Of a stretch of 20,952 nucleotides of DNA, positions 1 to 7,923 are shown one piece after another. This stretch comes from Anaerolineales bacterium (GTDB lineage: Bacteria; Chloroflexota; Anaerolineae; Anaerolineales; Villigracilaceae), in NCBI GenBank assembly GCA_025938055.1, contig JAICQC010000022.1:1-20952 (forward strand). The letters are read 5' to 3'. Both the position numbers and the translations under genes were made by a program. Every line of letters begins with the position of its first letter. The stretch's first letter is position 1. Under the pieces are notes generated by a model. The model had not been told where the DNA came from, did not search any database, and saw nothing but the letters and a program-made list of their open reading frames with translations.

Positions 1-655
1 GTTCATGGCAGACTTGCGCCGCATTCCAGACCCCGAGATGCGCGCCTACGAAACACTAGAGAGTGTCAACCTGGAAGAGCGCGCTGATAGTTATATTGGC
101 ACATTTTCAAAAGGAATGCGCCAGCGCGTGGGACTGGCACAGGCTCTCATCCATCGCCCCGAAGTGTTGATCCTGGACGAGCCCACCATCGGGCTCGACC
201 CGGCACAGGTGGTGGAAATCCGGAATGTTATTCGCGAGATCGGCAAGGACCGCACGGTCCTGCTTTCCACGCACATCCTCTCGGAGGCGCAACAGATCTG
301 CGACCGTGTGCTCATTATCAACAAGGGCAAGATCGTCACGGAAGATACGCCGGAGAATCTACAATCCCGCCTGGTGGGAACGCAGCGTGTTGTTCTGCGT
401 GTGCGCGGCGATTCCGATGGCTTAACGACCAGGATCGCAAAGGTCAAAGGTGTGCGCGCCGTCGAGCCGAAGTCAGACGGTTCTGTCGAATTCGAATTTG
501 GCGCCGGGGAAGATTCCCGGCCGCAGGTGGCAAAGGCTGTTGTTCAGGCAGGCTATGAACTCCTTGAAATGCGACCCGTCGGGTTGAGTCTCGAAGAGAT
601 CTTCCTCGAGCTCACCCGCGACGATGCAATTGCGAATGGAAAAAATTCCTTATGA
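1..655 (+). CDS. ABC transporter ATP-binding protein, GldA/NatA-like (5'-truncated)
   Basis: This is the ATPase subunit of an ABC-2 type exporter; it would hydrolyse ATP on the cytoplasmic face to drive the permease encoded next. The reading frame is open to the left edge, so the gene begins outside the window. The visible part lacks the Walker A (P-loop) region. Counting from the first ATG at 5, it shows the ABC signature FSKGMRQ (about 34-40), Walker B VLILDEP (54-60), the D-loop GLDP and the H-loop STH (His90). These are followed by a C-terminal extension of about 100 residues, as in the DUF4162-type tail of drug and Gld-type ATPases. The stop at 653-655 lies 7 nt before the permease start, so the two genes are almost certainly cotranscribed. 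The substrate cannot be read from the sequence. Family is certain; the GldA-like assignment rests on the following genes. Confidence 0.93.
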   Translation, partial: FMADLRRIPDPEMRAYETLESVNLEERADSYIGTFSKGMRQRVGLAQALIHRPEVLILDEPTIGLDPAQVVEIRNVIREIGKDRTVLLSTHILSEAQQICDRVLIINKGKIVTEDTPENLQSRLVGTQRVVLRVRGDSDGLTTRIAKVKGVRAVEPKSDGSVEFEFGAGEDSRPQVAKAVVQAGYELLEMRPVGLSLEEIFLELTRDDAIANGKNSL

Positions 656-662
656 GGCATCT

Positions 663-1415
663 ATGAGAAACATCTGGATCATTGCAAAACGCGAATTCGA
701 CCATTACTTCATCACCCCCATTGCTTACGTGGTCGCTTTCATGATCCTGCTGACGACGGGGATCATTTTCGCCATCAATACTTTGTACTTCATCCAAAAT
801 GCCTTTCAGACGTTCGGTCAGGTTCCAGATATATCTCCGATCACGGGGGCTTTTGGATTCCTGCTAGTCTTAACCATCCCTGCAATCACGATGCGGCTGC
901 TTGCCGACGAGGCACGCACAGGGACTCTAGAGTTGCTCCTCACCGCTCCCGTGCGGGACTTTGAGTTGGTTGCTGGAAAGTGGTTGGGTGGCTTCCTCTT
1001 CATTTTGACGGTTGTGGCTGTGACCCTTGTCTACCCTCTTATCCTGCATTTTGTTCTCGTCTCCCCGGGCATCGACCAGCAACTGGTGATCTCTTCATAT
1101 CTGGGCGTTATCCTTGTGGCAGCATCCTTCCTTGCATTGGGCGTGGGCATTTCAGCGGTCTTCACAAACCAGGTCGCGGCGTTCTTCGTTACCCTGAGCA
1201 CATTTGTGTTCTTGTGGTGGCTGATCGGGTTCCCTGCGCAGCTTCTCCCGGGGTCGGCAGGCGAGGTGTTCCGCTACCTCGACATGAAGACCCACTTCTA
1301 TGACGCGTTGAACGTCGGCAGTATCAGGTTATCTGACCTTATTTACTTCTTCAGTCTCATCGCCCTGGGCTTATTCGTCGGGACAACTGCGATCGAGACA
1401 CGGAGATGGCGCTAA
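663..1415 (+). CDS. ABC-2 type permease, GldF-like
   Basis: This is the membrane-spanning subunit of the ABC-2 exporter. The protein has about 250 residues and six predicted hydrophobic segments. A cytoplasmic loop after the second segment carries the typical ADEARTGTLELLLTAPV motif seen in GldF and NosY-like permeases. I chose the ATG at 663 because TGAGG at 653-657 gives a ribosome binding site 5 nt upstream, and because the product then starts with MRNIWIIAKREF, the usual amphipathic start of this family. In-frame ATGs at 624 and 636 lie inside the ATPase gene and lack a site. The stop TAA (1413-1415) overlaps the ATG of the next gene, which points to translational coupling. The substrate is unknown. 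Confidence 0.92.
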   Translation: MRNIWIIAKREFDHYFITPIAYVVAFMILLTTGIIFAINTLYFIQNAFQTFGQVPDISPITGAFGFLLVLTIPAITMRLLADEARTGTLELLLTAPVRDFELVAGKWLGGFLFILTVVAVTLVYPLILHFVLVSPGIDQQLVISSYLGVILVAASFLALGVGISAVFTNQVAAFFVTLSTFVFLWWLIGFPAQLLPGSAGEVFRYLDMKTHFYDALNVGSIRLSDLIYFFSLIALGLFVGTTAIETRRWR

Positions 1416-3028
1416 TGAACGACAACAAGAATCCATCCACTGCGCGCGCCGCCAAGGCGTCCATCATCGCGCTGATCTTCGCCTTAGTGGCTTGTATTGC
1501 CACATTCTTTCTCGGCATCACACGTGGGCTGCTCTCCATGCAGGTCTTCACTGGGTTGGAGGTGGAGGACGTCAACCGCTATCTGATCGTCAGCGCCGGG
1601 CTGATCATTCTGGGGCTGGCTGTGTATGCCATCCTGGAGCCCGACCGTGTCCGTCGCTTCTTTACTGGCAGGCAGGCTCGCTATGGAAGCAACGCCGTTG
1701 TCATGACGCTCGCGTTCCTGGGAATCCTGATCGTCGGCAATGTGCTGGCGTACCAGAACCCCGTCCCGATCGCCGACCTGACGGAAGACAACGTCAACAC
1801 ACTTTCACCCGAACTGGCTGCCGCGCTGGACACTCTTCCAGAAGATGTGATGGCGACAGGGTTTTTCTCGCAAAACACCAACACCGCATCAGCAGACCAG
1901 CTTTTGAGCAATATCAAAGCCAACAGCAACGGCAAATTCGATTACCAATTCATCGACCCCGACCGTGACCCACAAGCCGCGATCAATGCCGGCATTACCG
2001 GTGACGGCAAAATCCTGCTCCATATGGGCGACCGCCAGGAAATCGTGGCATTCGCCAGTGAAACGGAAATCCTTAAGGGGATGCTGCGCCTGCTCAACCC
2101 GGGCAGCGACGTCGTCTACTTCCTGACGGGGCATGGTGAGCGTGATATCGAGCAAGCCGGCGACGCCTCCATGACGCGGGCGAAGACCACACTGGAAAGC
2201 AAAAACTACACGGTACAGACGCTCAACCTTCTCGTTGAGAATCAGATCCCGGAAGATGCCAGTTTGATCGTCATTGCTGGTCCCGTGCAGCCCGTCTCGG
2301 AAGATGAGGTGACCCTGCTGGAGGAATATCTTGCCAATGGCGGTTCGCTGATCGTCATGGAGGACCCCACAGCTCTCACGGAGTTTGGGGAAGCGAGCGA
2401 TCCGCTCGCAGAGATGCTGGCAGAGAATTGGGGCATTACCTATAACAACGATATCGTGATCGACCTCAACAGCCCACAGCCCACCACGGCCGCCGCGGCC
2501 TATTATGATTCGGTGCATCCTGTCACGGTCAATATGAACAACCTGGTCGCCTTCTTCCCATACACACGCAGTCTCACGATGGCCGGTTCGGGAGAAGAAG
2601 CAACGCTCACCCCCCTCGTTCAGACGAACGAACGCTCATGGGGAGAGACCGATTTTCAGAGCCTCACGCAGGGCGGCACTGAGGTTGGCATGGATGCAAC
2701 CGAAGTGCAGGGTCCCCTCACCCTCGCCGTGGCGGGCGAGAATTCAACCACAGGCGGGCGCGTGGTCGTGTTCGGAACGTCCAACTTCGCGGTGGACCAG
2801 ATCTTCGACGCGTATGGAAACGGCGATATGTTCGTAAACTCGGTGGACTGGTCTGTCCAGCAGGAAGACCTTGCCAACATCACACCCAGAACACCGACCG
2901 AACGAACCTTTAACATCCCTGGGCAATTCCAGTGGATCACGATCCTGCTCAGTTCTGTGTTCATTATCCCGGGCCTGGTCGTGCTGGCAGGAGTATCCAC
3001 GTGGCTGTCACGCCGGCGACAGGGATAA
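1415..3028 (+). CDS. GldG-like ABC transporter auxiliary protein
   Basis: This protein of about 537 residues resembles the GldG / ABC_transp_aux family, which pairs with ABC-2 permeases. In Bacteroidota, GldG works with GldA and GldF in gliding; elsewhere the role is poorly defined. Three hydrophobic segments lie in the first ~110 residues, followed by a long extracytoplasmic domain (about 120-500) and a final membrane helix ending in a basic RRRQG tail. The central domain contains the family-typical stretch VVYFLTGHGERDI (about 230) and LIVMEDP. The ATG at 1415 is preferred: GGAG at 1402-1405 is 9 nt upstream and it forms a TAATG stop-start overlap. The ATG at 1406 directly abuts the GGAG, so it is less likely. 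The gene is followed 3 nt later by the DUF4340 gene. Confidence 0.87.
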   Translation: MNDNKNPSTARAAKASIIALIFALVACIATFFLGITRGLLSMQVFTGLEVEDVNRYLIVSAGLIILGLAVYAILEPDRVRRFFTGRQARYGSNAVVMTLAFLGILIVGNVLAYQNPVPIADLTEDNVNTLSPELAAALDTLPEDVMATGFFSQNTNTASADQLLSNIKANSNGKFDYQFIDPDRDPQAAINAGITGDGKILLHMGDRQEIVAFASETEILKGMLRLLNPGSDVVYFLTGHGERDIEQAGDASMTRAKTTLESKNYTVQTLNLLVENQIPEDASLIVIAGPVQPVSEDEVTLLEEYLANGGSLIVMEDPTALTEFGEASDPLAEMLAENWGITYNNDIVIDLNSPQPTTAAAAYYDSVHPVTVNMNNLVAFFPYTRSLTMAGSGEEATLTPLVQTNERSWGETDFQSLTQGGTEVGMDATEVQGPLTLAVAGENSTTGGRVVVFGTSNFAVDQIFDAYGNGDMFVNSVDWSVQQEDLANITPRTPTERTFNIPGQFQWITILLSSVFIIPGLVVLAGVSTWLSRRRQG

Positions 3029-3031
3029 CGT

Positions 3032-3637
3032 ATGATTCGCCGCTCCACCGTCGTCTATATAGTCCTGCTCCTTGTGTTGGCTGGAGCCTATTACTACTTA
3101 AATAACCGCGAACAACCTGCGGACATAGAATTAACTGTGGAACCTGGCTCTGAAGTCACGTACCTCTTCAACGCAGAAGAGGGTACGCCATCCAGTATTC
3201 GGATCGAATCGAAGTCAGGAGAAACAGTCGAAGTTGCGCGTGGGGCGGATAATGCCTGGGAGTTGACAGAACCCATCGAAGCCTCGGCAGACCAGGGGGC
3301 GGCAGAAGCGGCGGCAAGCCAGGTCACGACAATGCGTGTTCTGGATACGGTCCCGGATGTCGATCCTTCTATTGTCGGGTTGGAAGACCCCGAATATGTT
3401 CTCACGATAGGCTTCACAAGTGGTGGGGAACGAACCGTTGACGTTGGTGTTATCACTCCTTCAGAAAGCGGCTATTATGTGCGCGACGGAGATAGCATTG
3501 TCATCGTAAGCAGAAGTGCCATCGACTCTTTGTTGGGACTCCTGACGAACCCACCCTACCTGGAGACGCTGACGCCAGCTCCTGCGACGTCTGAAACGGG
3601 TACGGATACAGGTGAAACTGCCACCGCTCAGCCGTAG
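3032..3637 (+). CDS. DUF4340 domain membrane protein
   Basis: This 201-residue protein has one N-terminal membrane anchor (about 7-23, VVYIVLLLVLAGAYYYL) and a soluble, presumably extracytoplasmic domain. The segments with PSSIRIES, WELTEPI, GLEDPEYVLTIGF and YYVRDGDSIVIVS match the DUF4340 pattern. DUF4340 genes commonly sit right after GldG-like genes, as here, so it is probably an extracytoplasmic partner of the exporter. The tail from about 180 is rich in Thr, Pro, Ala and Glu and looks disordered. The start at 3032 has AGGGA (3021-3025) 6 nt upstream, and the gap to the preceding stop is only 3 nt. It is shorter than many DUF4340 proteins, which often carry two domain copies. The biochemical function is unknown. 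Confidence 0.85.
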   Translation: MIRRSTVVYIVLLLVLAGAYYYLNNREQPADIELTVEPGSEVTYLFNAEEGTPSSIRIESKSGETVEVARGADNAWELTEPIEASADQGAAEAAASQVTTMRVLDTVPDVDPSIVGLEDPEYVLTIGFTSGGERTVDVGVITPSESGYYVRDGDSIVIVSRSAIDSLLGLLTNPPYLETLTPAPATSETGTDTGETATAQP

Positions 3638-3770
3638 TGGTTTTGCCGCTTGTCTAGCTCATGATATTTTAATATGAAATTACCAGCTAAAACCCCAAAA
3701 ATACGCCTGGCAGATCATGCGGCACTCTGTGATCCTGTACTCAGGTTACAAATTAGTAATGAAATGAGTA

Positions 3771-3799
3771 TTGAAATTCGTACGAAAAACGTGTATTCT
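3771..3799 (+). promoter_or_regulatory. Sigma-70 type promoter for rpoD
   Basis: TTGAAA at 3771-3776 and TATTCT at 3794-3799 are separated by exactly 17 nt, close to the housekeeping consensus. The expected transcript start near 3806 gives a leader of about 22 nt before the ATG at 3829. The rest of the 191-bp gap after the DUF4340 gene (3638-3828) is AT-rich and shows no other clear element. Confidence 0.65.
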
Positions 3800-3828
3800 G
3801 ATACTAAAAAGAATTGGACCTCTAACGA

Positions 3829-5040
3829 ATGGATGTAGACAAAATTTTGATGGTTGATGAAGAGGAAGAATTTTCGGCTATTGCTCGGCTTGTTGAACTG
3901 GGCCGTCAAAAAGGATATATCACGCTCGACGATATATTGCATTTCTTCCCTGAAGCCGAACAGGACGTTGAACAGCTCGAAGAAGCATTTTCGGCTCTTT
4001 TAAGCGCGGGTATCCCCTTCATGGAGGATACCGCAACTGTGGAACCGACTGAAGACGAACTGGTCGCTGTGGAAGCGACCGAAGCGGAACCTGAAGTTGA
4101 CCTTTCACTCGACGACTATCTGGCAAATATCGATACAGATGACACGATTGGTCTATACCTTAAAGAAGTCAGTCGTGTGCCGTTGCTGACCGCAGAAGAG
4201 GAAGTGAAGCTTGCACAGCGCATCGAACGCGGACGAATGGCACGTGAGGAACTTGCCAAAGGGAATGCCAGCCCGCGTCGTCGTTCTGAACTTCGTAAGC
4301 TGATCGAGGATGGTTGGGCGGCTCGTGAGCACCTCATCACCGCGAACTCGCGTCTGGTGATCTCTGTTGCAAAGAAGTATATGGGACGTGGCGTTCCGTT
4401 CCTGGACCTGATCCAGGAAGGCAACATCGGGTTGATCCGCGCGACCAAGAAGTTCGACTATCGCCGCGGTCACAAGTTCTCCACGTACGCAACGTGGTGG
4501 ATCCGTCAGGCAGTTACGCGTGCCATTGCTGACCAGGGACGTACGATCCGTGTGCCGGTGCACATGGGCGACCAGATCAACAAGCTTCTGCGCGTCCAGC
4601 ACCAGCTGACACAGCGCCTCGGCCGTGAACCGAGCGTCGAGGAACTGGCAGTCGCTCTGGATGTTCCGCCGAAGAAAGTGGAAAACATGATCCAGGTTGC
4701 GCGCCGCCCGCTTTCGCTGGAAACACCGACAGACGATGAAGAGGATTCCGTGCTGGGTGATTTCATCGAGGATGATGAGGCGCCCCCGCCCGACGATACC
4801 GCTACCTATAACCTGTTGCGCGAACACCTCGGCGAGGTGCTGAACGGTTTACCCCCGCGCGAGGTCCGTATCCTTCAGTTGCGTTACGGCTTGCTGGATG
4901 GGCAGGCATACACCCTCGAAGAAGTGGGTCGCAAGATGGGCGTGACGCGTGAGCGCGTCCGTCAAATCGAAGCACAGGCATTAAGCCGCCTGCGCCACCC
5001 CTCCATCCGGCGCAAGCTGCGCGATTATCTGGGCGAGTAG
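3829..5040 (+). CDS. rpoD: Primary RNA polymerase sigma factor RpoD/SigA
   Basis: This is the housekeeping sigma-70 factor that directs RNA polymerase to -10/-35 promoters. In the 403 residues I see a region 1.1-like domain (about 14-66), an acidic linker (67-105), region 1.2 ([18 protein letters not shown], 104-121), and region 2 with [29 protein letters not shown] and the 2.4 motif YATWWIRQA (220-228). The region 3.2 finger follows ([17 protein letters not shown], 296-312), then region 4 with the helix-turn-helix [21 protein letters not shown] (361-381). The non-conserved insert of large proteobacterial RpoD is absent, which fits the compact SigA form. No clear ribosome binding site precedes the ATG at 3829; a second ATG at 3850 is possible, but the first retains slightly more N-terminus. 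The gene is monocistronic, with its own promoter and terminator. Confidence 0.96.
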   Translation: MDVDKILMVDEEEEFSAIARLVELGRQKGYITLDDILHFFPEAEQDVEQLEEAFSALLSAGIPFMEDTATVEPTEDELVAVEATEAEPEVDLSLDDYLANIDTDDTIGLYLKEVSRVPLLTAEEEVKLAQRIERGRMAREELAKGNASPRRRSELRKLIEDGWAAREHLITANSRLVISVAKKYMGRGVPFLDLIQEGNIGLIRATKKFDYRRGHKFSTYATWWIRQAVTRAIADQGRTIRVPVHMGDQINKLLRVQHQLTQRLGREPSVEELAVALDVPPKKVENMIQVARRPLSLETPTDDEEDSVLGDFIEDDEAPPPDDTATYNLLREHLGEVLNGLPPREVRILQLRYGLLDGQAYTLEEVGRKMGVTRERVRQIEAQALSRLRHPSIRRKLRDYLGE

Positions 5041-5045
5041 CTTGT

Positions 5046-5084
5046 CAATCTTGCAAATGGCATAACCGTTTGCAAGATTGTTTT
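5046..5084 (+). terminator. Rho-independent terminator after rpoD
   Basis: A 15-bp stem (5046-5060 pairing with 5066-5080, one T-G wobble, otherwise perfect) encloses a 5-nt CATAA loop. It is followed by TTTT at 5081-5084. It begins 5 nt after the rpoD stop codon. Confidence 0.88.
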
Positions 5085-5097
5085 AACGGGGTAATAT
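5070..5097 (+). promoter_or_regulatory. Possible promoter for the first sulfatase-like gene
   Basis: TTGCAA at 5070-5075 and TAATAT at 5092-5097 are 16 nt apart. This would start transcription near 5104, about 38 nt before the ATG at 5142. The -35 box lies inside the right arm of the rpoD terminator, so one sequence may serve both uses. Only moderate consensus match. Confidence 0.4.
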
Positions 5098-5141
5098 TCT
5101 AAAGGCTTTTCACATCGTTCCACGCTGGAGATACTTTCCGC

Positions 5142-6749
5142 ATGAAGGGTACGTTTTCATTTCCACTTTTCCCAACTCTTTTTGCAATTTATCCGATCTG
5201 GACTCTCCTGGCGCGTAATCCCGGTGAGATCGTTCCCGCGATGGCGATCCGTTTTAGCCTGCTCTTCATTGCTTTGACATGGCTAATGATATGGCTGACC
5301 TATCTGATAACTCATGATACTCTGCGCTCACTCATCATCGGAACGCTAATTACCTGGTCGATTGATTCGTCGGGTCACACCTATCGTATGCTGATAGGCT
5401 ATTTCTCACCGCCCTTCAGCGACTGGCTCTATCCAATACTGATCCTGCTTTCAGCGCTGCTGGTCATTTTCATGGCACAGGAGGAGGTGTGGCGCAAGCT
5501 AAGACCTGAACATTGGGGGAAGGCATCCATTCCCTTTTTGAACCTGCTGGGTATTCTTTCTCTGATATTTGCCGTTTGGCCGATCATCCAATTTTGGCAA
5601 GATGCAAGGGATGACACAATCATCTCGTGGAGCAGGTCTTTCACGCCACAGGAAGTATCCATTTCAGAGCCTGCCTCGCCACCAGACATTTACTATATTA
5701 TTCTCGATGGATATGGACGACAGGATGTCCTTCAAAACGTCTATGGATTTAATAATGACGATTTTGTTTCTTACTTAGAGTCTCGCGGCTTCTTTATCGC
5801 AGAGCGGGCCCGCAGCAACTACGTACAAACACCTCTTTCACTTTCTTCATCGCTAAATTTTGACTACATTAATTTTGCCCAGGAATATGCGGGTTCGAAA
5901 TCCATCAACCGCCTGCCACTCTTTTCTCTGCTCCGAAATAGTCGAGCGCGCATGGTTTTGGAGCAGGCAGATTATCAGTTTATTGCCACATCGAGTGGCT
6001 ATCCATTCACAGAATTCACTGATGCAGATGTCTATCTTTCTCCATACCTGTCTACTCTTAACGAACTGGAGCGTTTTTATCTCAGCACGACAGTCCTCGA
6101 TCCGCTCATTTCTGCCGATACCACCATAGGGAACACACTACGCCATTATCTCCCTTTGCCAGGCTATGAAGCCAGCCGCGACCGGATTCTGTATTCATTG
6201 AACCAATTGACGAAAATTCCTGAGCGGGAGGGTCCAAAGTTTGTCTTCGTGCACATTGTGGGACCTCATCCCCCGTTCGTGCTAAATAGGCGCGGTGAGG
6301 TGGTTAAACCCAGCGGACCTTACCTGGCCGGTGATGGCGAAGCATTTGGAGGCTCGCCAGCTGAATACCAACAACAGTATATTGAACAATTGATTTTCAT
6401 CAATTCACAGGTACAGGAGGCTGTCGAGGCGATACTTGAAAAATCTGTTCATCCGCCTATCATTCTGATTCAGGGCGACCATGGTCCCGGGTCTTTGTTA
6501 AGGCGCGACTCGCTTGAGAACACATGCTTGTTCGAACGTTCATCCATTCTGAGTGCTTATTACCTACCCAACAATTCATCATCTCTCCCCCAAGATATTT
6601 CGCCGGTTAATTCGTTTCGTGTAATTCTTAATGCCTACTTTGGCACGAATCTTGATTTTCTTCCCAATTATACCTACTTCTCCCCACAATCCTGGCCGTA
6701 CGATTTCACCGATATTACGGATCAGATCGAAACATCCTGCGAATCGTAA
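5142..6749 (+). CDS. Membrane-anchored sulfatase/LTA synthase-like enzyme, copy 1
   Basis: This 535-residue protein belongs to the alkaline phosphatase superfamily, which includes sulfatases and phosphoglycerol or phosphoethanolamine transferases. About five hydrophobic segments fill residues 1-155, and the catalytic domain is expected outside the cell. Likely metal or catalytic residues are Asp189 in IILDGYG, Thr230 in SNYVQTPLS (candidate nucleophile), His371 and His376 in HIVGPHPPF, and Asp446-His447 in QGDHGPG. The sulfatase Cys-x-Pro-x-Arg motif is absent, so a phosphotransferase or phosphatase role is more likely than sulfatase; this is inference. Two paralogues sit at 11617 and 13209. 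GGAG at 5127-5130 lies 11 nt before the ATG. Its 3' end overlaps the convergent glycosyltransferase gene by 28 bp. The substrate is unknown. Confidence 0.85.
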   Translation: MKGTFSFPLFPTLFAIYPIWTLLARNPGEIVPAMAIRFSLLFIALTWLMIWLTYLITHDTLRSLIIGTLITWSIDSSGHTYRMLIGYFSPPFSDWLYPILILLSALLVIFMAQEEVWRKLRPEHWGKASIPFLNLLGILSLIFAVWPIIQFWQDARDDTIISWSRSFTPQEVSISEPASPPDIYYIILDGYGRQDVLQNVYGFNNDDFVSYLESRGFFIAERARSNYVQTPLSLSSSLNFDYINFAQEYAGSKSINRLPLFSLLRNSRARMVLEQADYQFIATSSGYPFTEFTDADVYLSPYLSTLNELERFYLSTTVLDPLISADTTIGNTLRHYLPLPGYEASRDRILYSLNQLTKIPEREGPKFVFVHIVGPHPPFVLNRRGEVVKPSGPYLAGDGEAFGGSPAEYQQQYIEQLIFINSQVQEAVEAILEKSVHPPIILIQGDHGPGSLLRRDSLENTCLFERSSILSAYYLPNNSSSLPQDISPVNSFRVILNAYFGTNLDFLPNYTYFSPQSWPYDFTDITDQIETSCES

Positions 6750-7912
6750 ACCCTTGGTTTTTGATATAGCCCCCAAATAGCCATAACAATTAAACCAACG
6801 ACCATCCAGAACCCCCAGGCAATATTTTCCTGCCAAAAAATCACACTGAAGATCAATCCCGCCAGTAAGAACGCGACGCCCAGTCCAAGGGGTGAAGTTC
6901 GAGATAGTGAAAGTGCCCAAAAAGTAACAATTACAAGAGGTGGATAGTCATACTGCAAGGCATATGGGGTGAGCGCAAAAGAGATGAGCAGCAGAACGCT
7001 GATTAATTCCAAGAGCGATTGTGATCCATACACGGTTCCAAAGAAGACAAGAACGCCTGCGACAATACATATTCCATAAATAAGCATATGGAATTGACGA
7101 CCAACGCCCACAATTGTTAACCAGTCTGGCAGCGTAGTATTAAGGCGTACAGCAACAACTTTATCTGGTCCGTCTAACATCACGGACAGTCCTTGCCCAA
7201 AACCCTCTTCCCAAATTGGCTGGTACCAGTCTGGCGTAATCCATGTAGATATCAGGACCAGAACAACCAGCGTGAAAAACATTACTAGAAGGGGGCGCCA
7301 ATGACCCCTACGGAGTAGCCATAAGCTGAGGCCGGCCAAGACTATTAGAGTGACATTCGGTTTTATCAATAACAACGCCATCCAAATGCCCGACCAAATC
7401 CATTTTTGAGCTTGAATAGAGGCGATCAACACGACAAAGAGAACGAAAATAAGTATTCCAGCTTGCTCATATTTCAAGGTAACCCAGGCAAATGAACTGG
7501 TTACAAGAGTAAAAAGAGTATACAGCCGCCAACCTTTTTCGGGCCAGCGAACAATCTCCCCTAACCGCCATAAGCCCACAGTCCAGAGGATGAAATTGAA
7601 TGCCGCCCAAATAACACGCGCAGTCTGAAAGGGCAACGATGCAATTGGAGCAAAAAGCCATGTGAACCAGGGCGGATAGTAATAGGGGTTATTGCCCATC
7701 CTGCCTGTTACTTCCATTAAGACCTGGGCAACGAGATTGTAATCATAAGGATTTCCGCCGTCGAGTAACACTCGTGCCGCCGCGTAATATCCACGGAAGT
7801 CGCTGCCGAACCGCACAACAGCCACCACCGCAAGCGCCAAACCCATCAATAACCATGCGGAGAGCATGAAAAAATCGAAGCGCTTTACCCACTGATTGGT
7901 TTCGGTATTCAT
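6722..7912 (-). CDS. GT87-like membrane glycosyltransferase
   Basis: This is a predicted polyprenyl-phosphate-dependent mannosyltransferase-like enzyme of the GT-C fold (GT87 / DUF2029), acting on the outer side of the membrane. About ten hydrophobic segments are visible in 396 residues. The first outer loop holds an acidic residue in GSDFRGYYAAARVLLDG (Asp38) and the typical NPYDYN; a second loop holds YYYPPW (78-82). Both patterns are characteristic of GT87. The ATG at 7912 is preferred because TTAAGG lies 9 nt upstream. An in-frame TTG at 7933 would add seven residues and overlap the previous gene by 10 nt. It follows the 665-residue gene on the same strand with an 11-nt gap, so they form a two-gene operon. 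The sugar and acceptor are unknown. Confidence 0.8.
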   Translation of the reverse strand: MNTETNQWVKRFDFFMLSAWLLMGLALAVVAVVRFGSDFRGYYAAARVLLDGGNPYDYNLVAQVLMEVTGRMGNNPYYYPPWFTWLFAPIASLPFQTARVIWAAFNFILWTVGLWRLGEIVRWPEKGWRLYTLFTLVTSSFAWVTLKYEQAGILIFVLFVVLIASIQAQKWIWSGIWMALLLIKPNVTLIVLAGLSLWLLRRGHWRPLLVMFFTLVVLVLISTWITPDWYQPIWEEGFGQGLSVMLDGPDKVVAVRLNTTLPDWLTIVGVGRQFHMLIYGICIVAGVLVFFGTVYGSQSLLELISVLLLISFALTPYALQYDYPPLVIVTFWALSLSRTSPLGLGVAFLLAGLIFSVIFWQENIAWGFWMVVGLIVMAIWGLYQKPRVYDSQDVSI

Positions 7913-7923
7913 ATAATACAGCC

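Noticed and set aside
1889..2518. 209-residue open frame on the minus strand inside the GldG-like gene
   Set aside because: Antisense shadow of a well-supported gene, with no recognisable domain and no ribosome binding site.
3715..3942. 75-residue minus-strand frame covering the rpoD promoter and start
   Set aside because: Overlaps the well-placed promoter and the rpoD start; low-complexity product with no features.
4153..4827. 224-residue open frame opposite rpoD
   Set aside because: Antisense shadow produced by the codon bias of rpoD; no family features.
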